A stretch of DNA of 64,000 nucleotides from Isoetes taiwanensis (GCA_021234155.1 JAJEKV010000303.1:186001-250000); one strand, 5' to 3'; positions 34,020-46,200 are shown, counted from the first letter of the stretch. Notes: generated by a model not told the origin, from the sequence alone. Translations and numbers: made by a program.

Positions 34020-37000
34020 TCGAGCCTAAGATCGATGATCATACATCATGCGGATAAAAATGCAATGCATAAGAATGTAATCATGAAGGCGTACCACACT
34101 AACCGGCCCAATGTAAAATTACACAAATTTGTGAGCTAAAATAACTTCTTGCAAAAACATATACGATCAAGCACCTCCCATTTCACATTGGGCAAACTCA
34201 CCTTGCAAGTTGTGGTACACAATCCTTACGCCACAACATAAAGTATATATATGACCACGAAGTCCTGAACAAGGAAAAACGCATCCTTATGGGAGGTCAA
34301 AATAAATTTCGGAGGGGCAATATCTATCACAAACTATAACAAAAAGCTCCTATGTCGAACTCATCAAGTCTAGCATTCTGCCACCAATCGCCAAACAAGT
34401 AAATTCACAAGGACCCCACTTTTGGTCCCACGCTTGTTTTTTAGTTGTACCTAAGTGTTGTTTTATGCCAAAAACAACAACATTAAAATGGCCTCAAAAG
34501 TCCACGTGGGCCCGCTTATCCGATTTTCAGACAAAGAGACAAGTGGTTTTTGGCGTAAAATTTCCACCGTGGTTTTTGGCACCCTTTTTTTGTCAACGTG
34601 TCTTTTTTTTTCACTATCGCTTTTCGCAAAATTTTGTCAACGTGGTTTTTTTTCTTGATCGTGGTTTTTTTTCACGAGCCATACGTTGTTGTTCATCAAA
34701 ATAACACGCTGCTGGTTTAGATATTACTACACGTAAACTTAAATTACAACGCCAAAGTAAGATGGTTTTTAAAAAATTATATGTCATTTTTTTTTTTATC
34801 GTTGTTTTTTGGAGGAGCCACGCGTTGTTTGTCTTTGAATAAAAACGGGAAAGCTAAAGAAGACAGTTCTCTTTTTATTTTCTATGTGTTGTTTTTTTTT
34901 TTTTATACTTGTAGTTTTTACAAGTTGACATTGTTTTTAAAAAAAAAGGATACATAATCTTTAGGAAATCTACATGTATTGTTTTAAAATTTCATGTTTT
35001 CTATATATTGATATTTCGTCTTCAAGTGTAGTTTTTAAAAGGTTGCATTGTTTTCAATGTTTGTTTTACACAATATGGTACATAGTTAATAAAAAATCAA
35101 CATGTCCTTAAATAAAAATATTATTATGACATATAGGAAAAATAAGTGTTGTTTTTAAAATGTCGCCTAACCAATCATAGATTGACACGTGGCACACATT
35201 TAAAAAAAAATACATGTATACACTAGAATTTAAAAGCCTTGATAATCATATTTTACTTTAAATACAACTTGCCTTTGGGAATCGAACCCAATCAAATCCA
35301 TTAAGCATTTCAAATACCATCATTAAATCAAAAAAATTAAAGTAATGGTTAAGATTCAAAAAAGCAGCTTAAATTTATTGTTTAAGGTTCAAAGCATTGT
35401 CGATGTGATTTTAGCATCGATTATACAAATTTGAACTAAATTTCAACCTTCTTGTTTGATTTTGTGCAAAGACAAACTATGATTTCTCAAGAAATATGCC
35501 TAATTTGTTAGTTGCTTAGAGCACTCACTAGAGTGTTTGATAAAATTTAAACAACTTAGCATATAACCTGGGATCAATAACTAAATAATACTAGCCCGAG
35601 ATCTTTTACCGGGTAATGGTACAAATCTCCATTCATTTCAAATCTTACCGTGGCAGCTTTCCTTGTTTGGATATTTCAGTAAGAAGGCCAAATCATGTAA
35701 GATCCAAGGCAATGGTCAAATCTCCATTCATTTCGCTTCCTAGCTTCAACTTTTGAAGTTGTCCCAACAATTAAGATGGAACATAAAGGAGTAGCAATTT
35801 GGTGCTATCCACCGGCATAAACATTAAAAATAGAATGAAACTCTAAACTTGAATTTGTTATTCAAAGACGTAGTATTATATATATGATGTTGTACCTACG
35901 CCATTCTTGCTTCCGCTCCACTTCACAACCAGCCTTTCACATTGTCCATTCTCTAATAGCTGGAAGCTTTGGCCATCGCTACATTGTCCATTCAAAACCT
36001 AAAGTCTGCGGGCCATGGCTCTCGGTCAAAACCACCTGTAAATGAAAGTGTTAGTCGATGTAAGAACAAAAGCAAAAACGTAAGAACAAAAGCAAAAACG
36101 TAATGATAAACGTAATGTTTTTCAACGTAAGACAAAATGAAAGAAAAATAGCTTTACCTTAATTCAATCCTTATCCGAGGCATCCGATGTGGCATGGTTG
36201 AATGCTTGTTTGAATGCTTGAAGATGTCGGATTAGCTAATGCAGTAGTTTTGAAGGCATGCAATGATGCATAATCAACCCCATTTGGAATGATAGCAAAT
36301 CACAACAATGATAACAAGTAAAGAAAAGTATGTTCAAAACAACGGTTCGAAGTTTGTACATCGCGAAAAGCAAGTACCCAAAGGAATCCTAAGCAACCAC
36401 TCAAGCTAATAACTTTTCCCCAAATACAAGCATTTACCTTGGCAAAAATGGGACTTTGGATGTACTCAAAACAGTAATCGCAGGTTTTTTTTTAAGATTG
36501 AAAGTATCGGAAAGACGAACTAGCGTGAAGAAGCAAAGAAGGAGTTCGCTCGTGATGAGCAATGAGGGAAGCAAGTTTTTTCATGAGCAATAACCGTAAA
36601 ACGAGGCTTGAAAACTTCATGCAAAACAAGAGCTACAAATCCAAAATATTGTAGCATCGACTCCAAAACCTCAGAGCATGACTCCAACCACCCAAACCGT
36701 TAAGAAAGCAAAGGTCGAAAGCTCCAAGCATCCTTAGATCCAAGCCCTGTTCTACAAAGAAACCGCCCGCAACCGCTTAAAATCTTGAGCGCCATGACCA
36801 AAATCGGAGCCATGATAAACCCGGGAAGGCCCACCATGAAAAAAACTAAGAAAAGGATTTGAGAGTAGGTGAGGCGGCAAAACTATCGAGGCGGGAAAGT
36901 GACCCAACCAATAGCATGATAATACAAGGATCAAAAATCCCGACCGCTAGTCTCTTCCAAATCTGAACCGGTTAATCTCGTCATTTGATGGACCGCGCCT

Positions 37001-37430
37001 CAAATTATGCGCCTTTTATTTCACTTAACATATGAGCATATATGAGCACTAAATACACAAAATGTGCAAATATCGCATGTATGGGGATGCCCACCGAGCA
37101 CATTCTGGTGTGGACGGGGCCCTCAAGCGATCGACGGGCGCCGGAGTAATACCGCCACACCGGACAAAGCGACCGGGTGGGTATCCCACAACATGGAAGG
37201 GGAGCCAACCCCTTTTGTTTTCTCCCCTGCTGGCCAAGGCGAGCTCGGCTATAGCGACTTAAGGAGAGACGGCCTCCTAGCCTCTCCCTCCGATCCGACG
37301 CTGTCTTCGTGAAGCAAGGCTATTTCTTCAGCAGTTTTTTCCTCCCTTTGTTTTCTATTGTACATGAGGTTCGATCTATGGCTTCAAAGCAGTAGACGGC
37401 CTTCTAGGCCCCCATTCGCCGTTGTTCGCC
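34020..37430. other. Unassigned AT-rich region
   Basis: T-rich low-complexity sequence with many GTTTTTT runs from 34430 to about 35180, then AT-rich DNA without convincing frames to about 37000. A GC-richer patch (37060-37320) just before the minisatellite block has open frames on both strands but no recognised motif. A tRNA-like B-box near 35277 is listed separately. Confidence 0.4.
35230..35345 (-). repeat. Possible tRNA-derived SINE remnant
   Basis: On the minus strand the sequence TGGGTTCGATTCCCA (about 35274-35290) is a perfect tRNA T-arm and internal polymerase III B-box. A weak A-box-like segment (ATGGTATTTGAAATGC) lies about 35 bp upstream of it. No complete cloverleaf or anticodon stem can be built, so this is a SINE or tRNA relic at most, or chance. 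Confidence 0.25.
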
Positions 37431-37439
37431 AGCGCTTCA

Positions 37440-37840
37440 TGAATGACAAAGTAAAAAGTGGCATGATGATGTGGCGAAAGGTATTTCTTGCAAAAGTTGA
37501 CATGCACATGTTGATGTGGCATGCCATTGGTGACATGTCATGCCAAGTGGGGCAAGGCCAACTTTTGACTAGGCCAAAAATAAAAAATGTGCAACTTTGG
37601 TTTTCCATGGGTTGATGTGGCAAATTTTCGTGACATGGCAAGATATGGGGTGATGTGGACGTGATGATGACCCACCCTATGCAAACTCTCGGGCATGTTT
37701 GTCCTCCGCTCTCGATGCAAAAAATGTAGGGTTCACGCGGCGGCTGCTCCCTGCCACAAGTGGCCAAGAGTTGGCGTGGCATGTCGTTACCCTTGTGGCA
37801 ACTAACAAACAAAGATGGCAAAGATGATGTGGCACTCAAA
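37440..37840 (+). repeat. Spacer unit A1 of the minisatellite block
   Basis: About 380 bp containing GTTGATGTGGCATGCCATTG, GGCCAACTTTTGACTAGGCC, TTTGGTTTTCCATGGGTTGA and GATGATGACCCACCCTATGC. The same ordered landmarks recur at 38690-39050 (A2) and in part at 39880-40030 (A3). Each copy is followed by hairpin minisatellite sequence. Confidence 0.85.
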
Positions 37841-38690
37841 CATGGCTCAAACATGCCACGTGGGTTCCAACATGCCACCTAGGTCCAACATGCCAAGGGT
37901 GGCTCAAACATGCCACCTAAGCCCAACATGCCAAGGTGGCTCAAACATGCCACCTAGGCTCCAACATGCCAAGGTGGTTCAAACATGCCACCTAGGCTCC
38001 AACATGCCAAGGTGGTTTCAAACATGCCACCTAGGCTCCAAACATGCCAAGGTGGTTTCCAACATGCCACCTAGGCTCCAACATGCCAAGGTGGCTCAAA
38101 CATGCCAAGGTGGCTCAAACATGCCACTAGGGCTCCAACATGCCAAGTTGGCTCAAACATGCCACCTAGGCTCCAACATGCCAAGGTGGCTCAACATGCC
38201 ACCTAGGGTCCAACATGCCACAGGTGGCTCAAATATGCCACCTAGGCTCCAACATGCCAAGGTGGCTCAAACATGCCATTTAGGCTCAAACATGTCAAGG
38301 TGGTTTCAAACATGCCACCTAGGCTCCAACATGCCAAGGTGGCTCCAACATGGCACCTATGTCCAACATGCCAAGGTGGCTCAAACATGCCACCCTATGC
38401 TCAAACATGCCTAGGTGGTTCCAACATGCCACCTAGGCTCCAACATGCCAAGGTGGCTCAACATGCCACCTAGGGCTCAAACATGCCAAGGTGGCTCAAA
38501 CATGCCACCTAGGCTCAAACATGCCAACAGTAGCTCCAACATGCCACCTAGGCTCCAACATGCCAAGGTGCCCAAACATGCCACCTAGGTCAAACATGCC
38601 AAAAAACATGCCATGTAGGCTCAAACATTCCAATTAGGCGTAAAAATGCCAAGGTGGCACAAAACATGCCAAGGTGGCGTAAACATGCCA
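37840..38690 (+). repeat. Hairpin minisatellite array 1 (about 38-bp unit)
   Basis: Tandem units alternate two 19-bp halves, CTCCAACATGCCACCTAGG and CTCAAACATGCCAAGGTGG. The halves contain GCCACCTAGGC and GCCAAGGTGGC, which are inverted complements with one mismatch, so every unit can fold into an 11-bp stem with an 8-base loop. Unit length varies by a base or so, and the frame therefore shifts between units. The long open frames here (for example 37815-38414) are by-products of repetition. Confidence 0.95.
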
Positions 38691-39050
38691 AGGTGGCACA
38701 AAAGTTGACATGCACATGTTGATGTGGCATGCCATTGGTGACATGTCATGCCAAGTAAGCAAGGCCAACTTTTGACTAGGCCAAAAAAAAAAAAAGATGT
38801 GCAACTTTGGTTTTCCATGGGTTGATGTGGCAAATTTTGGTGACATAGCAAGATATGGGTGATGTGGATTTGATGATGACCCACCCTATGCAAACTCCGG
38901 GTGTGTTTGTCTCCGCCCCGATGCAAAAATGTAGGGTTCACGTTATGGGCTGCCCTGCCCCTTGCCACCAAGTGGCCAAGAGTTGGCGGTGGCATGTCGT
39001 TACCCTGTGGCACGAAACAAACAAAGATGGCAAAGATGATGTGGCACTCC
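38690..39050 (+). repeat. Spacer unit A2 of the minisatellite block
   Basis: A second copy of the 37440-37840 unit, collinear with a few indels, from ACATGCACATGTTGATGTGG to GGCAAAGATGATGTGGCACT. Confidence 0.9.
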
Positions 39051-39880
39051 AAACATGGCTCAAACATGCCACGTGGGCTCCAACATGCCACCTAGGCTCC
39101 AACATGCCAAGGTGGCTCAAACATGCCACCTAAGCTCCAACATGCCAAGGTGGCTCAAACATGCCACCTAGGCTCCAACATGCCAAGGTGGCTCAAACAT
39201 GCCACCTAGGCTCCAACATGCCAAGGTGGCTCAAACATGCCACCTAGGCTCCAACATGCCAAGGTATTTCCAACATGCCACCTAGGGTTCCAAACATGCC
39301 AAGGTGGCTCAAACATGCCAAGGTGGCTCAAACATGCCACGGGCCCAACATGCCAAGTTTTCAAACATGCCACCTAGGCTCCAACATGCCAGGAGCCAAC
39401 ATGCCACCTAGGCTCCAACATGCCAAGGTGGCTCAAATATGCCACCTAGGCTCCAACATGCCAAGGTGGCTCAAACATGCCACCTAGGCTCCAACATGCC
39501 AAGGTGGCTCAAACATGCCACCTATGCTCCAACATGCCAAGGTGGCTCAAACATGCCACCTAGGCTCCAACATGCCAAGGTGGCTCAAACATGCCACCTA
39601 GGCTTCAACATGCCAAGGTGGCTCAACATGCCATTAGGCTCAAAACATGCCAGGTGGCTCAAACATGCCACCTAGGGCTCAAACATGCCAAGGGTAGCTC
39701 CAACATGCCACCTAGGTTCCAACATGCCAGGAGCTCAACATGCCACCTAGGCTCAAACATGCCAAGGTGGCTCAAACATGCCATGTAGGCTCAAACATTC
39801 CAAAAAGGTAGAAACATGCCAAGGTGGCACAAACATGCCAAGGTGGCGTAAACATGCCAAGGTGGTATGTTGGAAAAAAG
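39050..39880 (+). repeat. Hairpin minisatellite array 2
   Basis: The same alternating 19-bp halves as array 1, most regular between 39100 and 39260 and between 39420 and 39600. It ends in a run containing CCAAGGTGGCACAAACATG that also closes array 1 (about 38645-38690). Together with the A units this shows duplication of a segment of roughly 1.2 kb. Confidence 0.95.
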
Positions 39881-40040
39881 TTGACATGCATTTTGTTGAT
39901 GTGGCATGCCATTGGTGACATGTCATGCCAAGTAAGCAAGGCCAACTTTGACTAGGCCAAAATAAAAAATGATGTGCAACTTTGGTTTTCCATGGGTTGA
40001 TGTGGCAAATTTTGGTGACATAGCAAGTTGATGTGGCAAA
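39880..40040 (+). repeat. Partial spacer unit A3
   Basis: Carries the first half of the A unit (TGTGGCATGCCATTGGTGAC through GGGTTGATGTGGCAAATTTT), with the last phrase repeated once. It breaks off at the point where the minisatellite reverses direction. Confidence 0.85.
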
Positions 40041-40425
40041 TTTTGGTGGCATGTTGGAGCCTGTGTGGCATGTAAAATGTTGGAGCCCAAATGGCATGTT
40101 TGAGCCACCTTGGCCATGGAGTCCACGCAGATAAGTTTCCCACCTGGCATGTTGGAGCCTGTGGGTGGCATGTTGGAGCCTAGGTGGTATGTCGGGGTTT
40201 CCACACGGTATGTTTGCTTCACCTCGCATGTTTGAGCCTAGGTGGTAAGTTGGTGCCTAGGGTGGCATATTTGAGCCCACCTTGGCATGTTGGAGCCAGG
40301 TGGCAGGTGGCATGTAACATGTTGGAAACATGGCATGTTTGAGCCACATGTTTGGCATGTTGGAGCCAGGGAGCATGTTGGGTGGCATGTTTGAGCCACC
40401 TTTCCATAGTTGGAGGCTAGGTTGA
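40040..40425 (-). repeat. Hairpin minisatellite array 3, inverted
   Basis: The same halves appear here as reverse complements (GGCATGTTGGAGCCTAGG, GGCATGTTTGAGCCACC). This part can pair with array 2, about 200-1000 bp away, to form a long snap-back structure. Confidence 0.9.
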
Positions 40426-40439
40426 CTATTTGTAGCAAA

Positions 40440-40835
40440 ACCCATATCCGACTAATATAGTGACTTGTAGGTCCTATCCGACTAATGTCTTGACGCTTAA
40501 TTTCGAGACCAACTAAAAACCCAGCTCATGTCAAACAGAGTGAAGATGACAAAAATAGTTGTCAAAACTATTTGTCAAACCCATAACTAGGTGACCAATA
40601 CCTAACCAATGACATGACTAATATTGTGTCTAATAATGTGACTAATAAGTTGACGGCACCCCGACGAATTATTTATGACTAAAGGGCTGACTAATAACTT
40701 GACCGTGATATCCGACTTCAATTGTCCGACTAAACGCTTGACTTGTAATGGAAAAAAATTGACTATATGTACGACTAAGTTTGGTGACTAATGTTTTGAC
40801 TATCTTGTGAGGTTAGTCAAGATACACGCCATACA
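40440..40835 (+). repeat. Degenerate TGACTAAT array, left
   Basis: The motif TGACTAAT or CCGACTAAT recurs roughly every 12-20 bp with variable spacers, often followed by TTGAC. The array begins at the inner edge of the inverted minisatellite. The same motif, on the same strand, forms an array at 51830-52330 on the other side of the CACTA core. Clusters of short motifs of this kind are typical of CACTA subterminal regions, where the element's DNA-binding protein attaches. Confidence 0.75.
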
Positions 40836-41148
40836 TTATATCTATTAATATATTAAACCTCCATCTATAGTTTCTTTTAAAAGTCTAATGTTGTTTGACA
40901 ATCTATAATTTCTCCTTTATCCAATATCATCTATGTAACTTATCCCAAATGTTTTTCTAATATGGGAAGGCCATGTTTCACTAACTCCATTAAGCAGGAA
41001 GAAATGCATTGGTTAATTTTGTTTTGTTCGTGTGTTGTCTACGTTCTTGTATTGAAAGAAATCATAGGAGCACATGGAAATACATACTTCAAAAAAAAAA
41101 AGATGTGAATCATAATACATTTAGCTTAAACATATTGAAATGTGATCT

Positions 41149-44100
41149 CTATTCATTTGTCATGAAATCCTCATCTAAGAAATCATGTTGTATATCATTC
41201 CATTCATCGCCATCTAGTTGTAGAAGCAACCTTCGCGTGATATTTGGCATTTCAAGCTCAACCTCATCCTCCCTCTTCAATATAATCCTCCCCGCCATTG
41301 GGGAGTGCATTGGTGATCTCAATTCTTCATTGTTTGTTTGCCCTTGAGCTTCATAATCTTCTACATCTTGTGGCTCCCAAACATCTTGCTCATTCTCTAT
41401 ATCTTCCTCATGCTCCTCCCTTCTTCCCGAATGATTATATTGTGAACGGTCGATGCGGATGTTGGTTCCAGAGGGTATAACGATCCACCATGTATTGTTT
41501 TGAGGATTGACATGGAAAAAAACTTGTTGAACCTGCCGTGGGATACACAAATGGTTCACTTGCATCTACTAAAACATGCGTGGAATCAACTTCAAAAACC
41601 AGATGGATGTGGTCGCGACTGCTTGGTTTCTTCCCATGTATAGAGGCTTGAACCATTTTGCTTTTTAGAATGGTCTCTTAAACGAACTAAAAATCAACAT
41701 CAATAATATCAAGAATAACTCCAACATATTCAAGCTCTCCCAAGAATAGGGTTGTCATCTCTAACACTTGCTCGACTCTTTTGGTGAAACGAGGCAATTA
41801 TTCCGTAATCACAAGTGACACGAAGCTTTGTCAATGCTATCAATTAAAAATGTTGACCATAGGCCCACATTGAATTATGGAACCTAGCCCGCAAATTGAA
41901 TAAAAGATCAAGAAGTGGCAGATATGGGATGGTGTATGAATGCAATAATGTAAAATAACAATAACACATTTGATCTTATCGATCTATTGCAGCCAAGTGC
42001 AATGTTGAGGTCATCCTCTTCTATTTTTTTCTCCTTTGTCTTCGGGCCTCCCAAAGTTTTTCGTGATAGCCACCAATAGGGCGGAGTGTCGTGAAGGGGC
42101 CTTAGTTCCTCGAGGATATTGTACTTTCCTATGACGCCCTCGACGGTTCCTTGCAAAGATATGCTTTTCTATCACTATCTCTCTCAGGCCTTTTCCACTT
42201 TATATAGTTCCACCCACCTAGTAAGACCATCCGCATTGTTCAAGACCTAATTTGTTGATGCCTTCAAACATCTCGCCACTTAACCTTCGCCACTCCCCGA
42301 CCTTGTAAAACTTCACCTTCTAACCAATCAGAGCCTCCTTCTTCCAAATCTTTGGTGCATTTGGATCTATTGATGTAGTGGCATCTGTTAAGAAAAATAA
42401 TGTCTCTTGGATAAGGTGTCCTTCGCCATACACCCTCAGCCTAGCCATCCAAGACAAATCCTTTTAATACCTTCATATACCTCTCTAAAAAAGAACATCC
42501 ATCTAGAGGGGTTTGGACCCACAAGCAAAATCTCTTGTGGCAAATGCACCAACAAATGTACCGATGATCACATTTTTTAGTATGTGTGATTGCCAAAATG
42601 TAACGTGATTCAACTACCTACATACCCAAGATCAAAAAACTAGTGGGAAATAAGTGTTCTAGTTGGCATAATATCTCAATCTCTATTTCCATGGTGGGAA
42701 TATCAGCCTACAATCTCTTTTAGAAGACACCCACCTAGAGAAGCTAGCTAGAAGTCTATAGATGATCTTCCTGATAGAAGGCTGAGGCAATTCTCTAAGG
42801 CACATGGGAGAATATAATCGTAAGGAGGAAAAAAAATCAAATTAGTCGCATACAATGAAGTTGTCAATATTGTTGTAGAATAAATACCTGTGAGAAAGTT
42901 GTGCCAATCGTATGCTTAATTTTAAGCCCAAGAAGATCTCCATCTTTTGTGAATGCCCTTCTTAGGGAGGAACCATGGCCGCTTGGAGTGCTAAGAGTTT
43001 TAATAGAGTTTTTCACTTGTTTGAGTTCATCCCTTTTCAAGCACTCCAAGGACCTCGACGAAAAGCGAGGAGCTTTGCCTTCTTCTACTTATATAGGCCA
43101 CAGCTTCGATTTGATGTTGTTATCTTTAGATCATTTTCGCATTAAGAGTCTCCCAATCTCCTCGTAAGATGTCGCCAAAGTGAATGGCTTACATTCTTAA
43201 AGATATGCATAGGATCCAAGAGATGTGCAATCTTCAATTCGCACCCAAGATTCCAACTTGTATAATATGGATAGTCTTTTCATGCCGTGGTGGTGCGTAA
43301 CTGCTCGTGTCACGATCATTCCATGTTTGCAACCAATCATGTGGAGTTCTTCTTCTTCCGGGCACATGTGATGTATCACCATGACTTAAGTTCATGATCC
43401 AATGGTAGATATTTTTATGGTTTGTGTAAATCATCTTTGATAGGTGTTTTGATCTATAAGATGTTAAGTCTTGACCACATGATGGACATCCATATTTTCC
43501 ACTAGTTTGGAGTCCCGCAGTTATTCAATCTTATAATATAGTTGAAAATAATTTAAAATAAGAATATGAATGACAACATTATACCCGACGCAACACCGAA
43601 GTCCCGATAGTCATGAATAGTGAAACATAATATTCCATGAAACATGAAATTGTGTGGTTGTCTCGAATATCATACATATGTATTCCTCTCCATAAAATGT
43701 CAAGTTCATCCACAAGAGGTTCTAAGTACACATTCATATCCTTCACTTGGTGTTTGCCCTCAATACATATCATTCAATATTAAGAAACCATAACCTAGGT
43801 AAAGACAAGTTGTAATGCTACTAAAAGATATTTACCTGCACTATAAGTGTGAGCATTAGATGGCCCGCTTTAGTTGCCATCCAAGGTGGTATATTGTAGT
43901 TTATAACAACAATAGGCCAAACACTATGAGTAGACGACATAATGTGCTAAATGGACATACACCATCCATGCCCAAAACCCAAACTAATATTCCTAGGCTC
44001 CCTTAAAATGCTTCCATTTGTCTTCTATATGTATAAGTGCCTCGCCATCGGGTTGGATACCTCAAGATTCCATCGTTGTTTTTCGTGTTTTGCATGGAAG

Positions 44101-44500
44101 TCCATGAATTGGGCTAGGGAAGGACATTTAAACATAATTTGCAAACGTGGAATGATTGGCATGTGTCGCAAGACTTTCTTTGGCACTTTGGACTTTGCTT
44201 TTTCATCATATCGTGGCTCATTGCACTTGGGACATACATTCATGTCACTATATTCATTGCGAAAGAGTACACAATCATTTACACATGCATGAATGCATTT
44301 GTATTGCAAACCTAGTTCCCGCAATAGTTGTTTCACGCCTCCTTGATTTGGGAAGACAATGATCATTTGAAGTATATAGTCCGCTAGTAAACCGGGTAAA
44401 ACAAAAAACAAAATATCAAGCGAGGAAAAAAACAGAATGGAAAATTTGTAATCCGAACCAAATAACTTGCCTGAGAAGATCATCCACACTATTATTACTC
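41149..44500 (-). pseudogene. CACTA (En/Spm) TNP2-type transposase relic
   Basis: From high to low coordinates the conserved TNP2 parts appear in order. At 44025-44380 the N-terminal block reads LLRELGLQYKCIHACVNDC, then FRNEYSDMNVCPKCNEPRY and VPKKVLRHMPIIPRLQ. Near 43870-44000 Transposase_21 reads SSTHSVWPIVVINYNIPPWM. At 43579-43773 it continues with MNVYLEPLVDELDILWRGI. The DUF4218 region at about 42640-42700 contains EIEILCQLEHLFPTSFF. The C-terminal DUF4216 region is at about 41440-41740 (FKRPF, KAKWFKPLYMG; VQQVFFHVNPQNNTWWIVI), followed by an acidic tail ending at 41149. Stops and frameshifts separate these pieces and introns may account for some of them. The protein normally cuts element ends in the nucleus. 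As read it is not functional. Confidence 0.85.
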
Positions 44501-45039
44501 CAGTTTGATTTGTGTTGTAGGTTCAAAATGAGTATGCATGCAAAGAAGACGCTTAGATATCTTTGCATTTGGGTATAGTGGTTTGGTGGGGTCTCTTTTC
44601 TAGAAGTGTGATAGGTCTCTCATCATCATCACCAACATCCGTGATCATTGTTAGAGTTAGTGGTTGGGAAGTAATTTTGAATAGCTTCCATCAAACCACT
44701 CAAAGATGGAAGCCACTTTGAGCAGAGGAGTTTTCATTTCCATCGCCGCTGATCGCAGAAATGACAACGCATGTTTATTTCTTTTGTGGGAGTTTGTACA
44801 TGTGATGATATACAAAAGATAAAGAGAAAATAAACATGCATTGATGATAAGACACAACCATTAATGAAACATCATTACATGATTAACATCACAAAATCAT
44901 AAACCATTAAAATTAGATTATCGATCATTAGCTTTACATGTCAATTGTACAATTATACATCTAGGCGACGCTTCCTTCCATAGGGCACAACAATTGGTTC
45001 ACCACGCTTCTTACGCTCCACTCGCCTTGGGGTATCTCC

Positions 45040-45540
45040 CGAAAGGATAGTTGACAAACAATTCCTCTCCGTGATCTGAGGTTATGTGATGGCACAAACT
45101 CTCACATACGGTCCAAAGATACCCATGCATGTAATATGGGTCATATTCTCAGTAGTCTCTTCAAATTCTCTGTGATTTGTTAATTGGGATGACCACGAGA
45201 GCTATTTATAAGTCCCCAATATTGCCATGAACACTTGGTCGGCCATCAATATATATGCACCGCTGCGGTGGTATATTCTCCACGATCTCTCCGCCACTCA
45301 AAGATGCCGATTCAATGCCATAGCATAAGTAGACATACTAGGCATAAAAGAAGCAAGTTTATGCCATAACCCCAAGGATACTTTTGGGCCACCAAACACC
45401 ATCAACACAGTTGAGTGTCCAGATGGGACTTTCACATGTTCCATTATGTACAAACCCCTTCCAGCTTGTGGTATTTCTAAAGAAGGTGCAATCATGTACT
45501 TATGGCCCCAATACATAAATTCTTCCAGATTGGAGGCGTT
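45040..45540 (-). pseudogene. SET-domain protein relic inside the CACTA element
   Basis: On the minus strand the frame 45298-45516 has APSLEIPQAGRGLYIMEHVK, the G-x-G start of a SET domain. A shifted frame continues IPPQRCIYIDGRPSVHGNIG and then DLINSSRG, matching the I-D-G...G-N...I-N-S-S core of the AdoMet-binding pocket (N-H-S is more usual). A further frame gives FGPYVRVCAI and then DHGEELFVNYPFGRYP, matching the V-R-V-x-A-x-x-x-I-x-x-G-E-E-L-F-V-x-Y end of the domain. The pieces occur in the right order within 500 bp but in three frames, so the copy is broken. SET domains methylate lysines in histones or other proteins. Whether it was captured from a host gene or belongs to this transposon family cannot be told from one copy. 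Confidence 0.65.
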
Positions 45541-46200
45541 CCCCTTCCCAACAGCCTAGGGTTGATCGATCAAATGGAACAATAGAGGCTCTAAGGTGAG
45601 GGGGGAGTTGTTCAGCCATGTCATTTTTTGTTTCACATGCATGAGCAAGACTATATGAAGCTTTTCTTAAAATGGCATTTAAGTTTTCTAGCCAATCGTG
45701 ATTTCCTCTCGTATGACCTCTCTCTCAAGTTCTTGAGTCTCTCTTGGACTAGAACTAGTACTTTTTAATAACCCGATGATCCGTGATGACATGGGCTCTC
45801 TCGATGTCTCGCAAGTTTAGGATTTTCGTGAAGTATGTCCAGATACTATGACAAGTCATATATATTGAGATAGGATTAGAATATTGTATAATAACTAATA
45901 CAAATGCTTAAATACACATATTTTTACCTCATATGCCTCTTGTCGCTTTCAACTCAAGCTCGATGGAGGTGGAGCATTTGGCATCAAACCATACTTCATT
46001 TTGTGATCGCGCCTCGTGGTATACATTCTTCCGCTAGTGCCTTTGCATTTTTGCACCAACAGCTTGTCATATCGCCCGTAAGTCGCCTCCAATGGATCAT
46101 CTCGAAGCCAAGTTTCTTTTGATTTGGAAGATGAAGAAGTTTCATTCCTATGGGAAAAGATGAACATCCAAGTTATTAATAGATGTCCAAACCAAAAAAA
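45540..46200 (-). other. Unassigned CACTA-internal region with short minus-strand frames
   Basis: The frame 45949-46167 (GRYDKLLVQKCKGTSGRMYT) is open and charged but matches nothing I recognise. Near 45640-45730 the minus strand reads LRERSYERKSRLARKLKCHF, also basic. These could be earlier exons of the SET-containing gene or of the transposase. Confidence 0.3.

Noticed and set aside
35274-35290. Functional tRNA gene
   Set aside because: Only the T-arm is present; no acceptor, anticodon or D stem can be formed around it.
37840-39880. CRISPR-like regular repeats
   Set aside because: The units are contiguous and nearly identical throughout, with no unique spacers, and the genome is a plant nucleus.
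37815-40445. Many long open frames in the minisatellite (for example 37815-38414 and 39753-40229)
   Set aside because: All are translations of the 38-bp hairpin repeat in shifting frames on both strands. There is no start context, domain or consistent frame.
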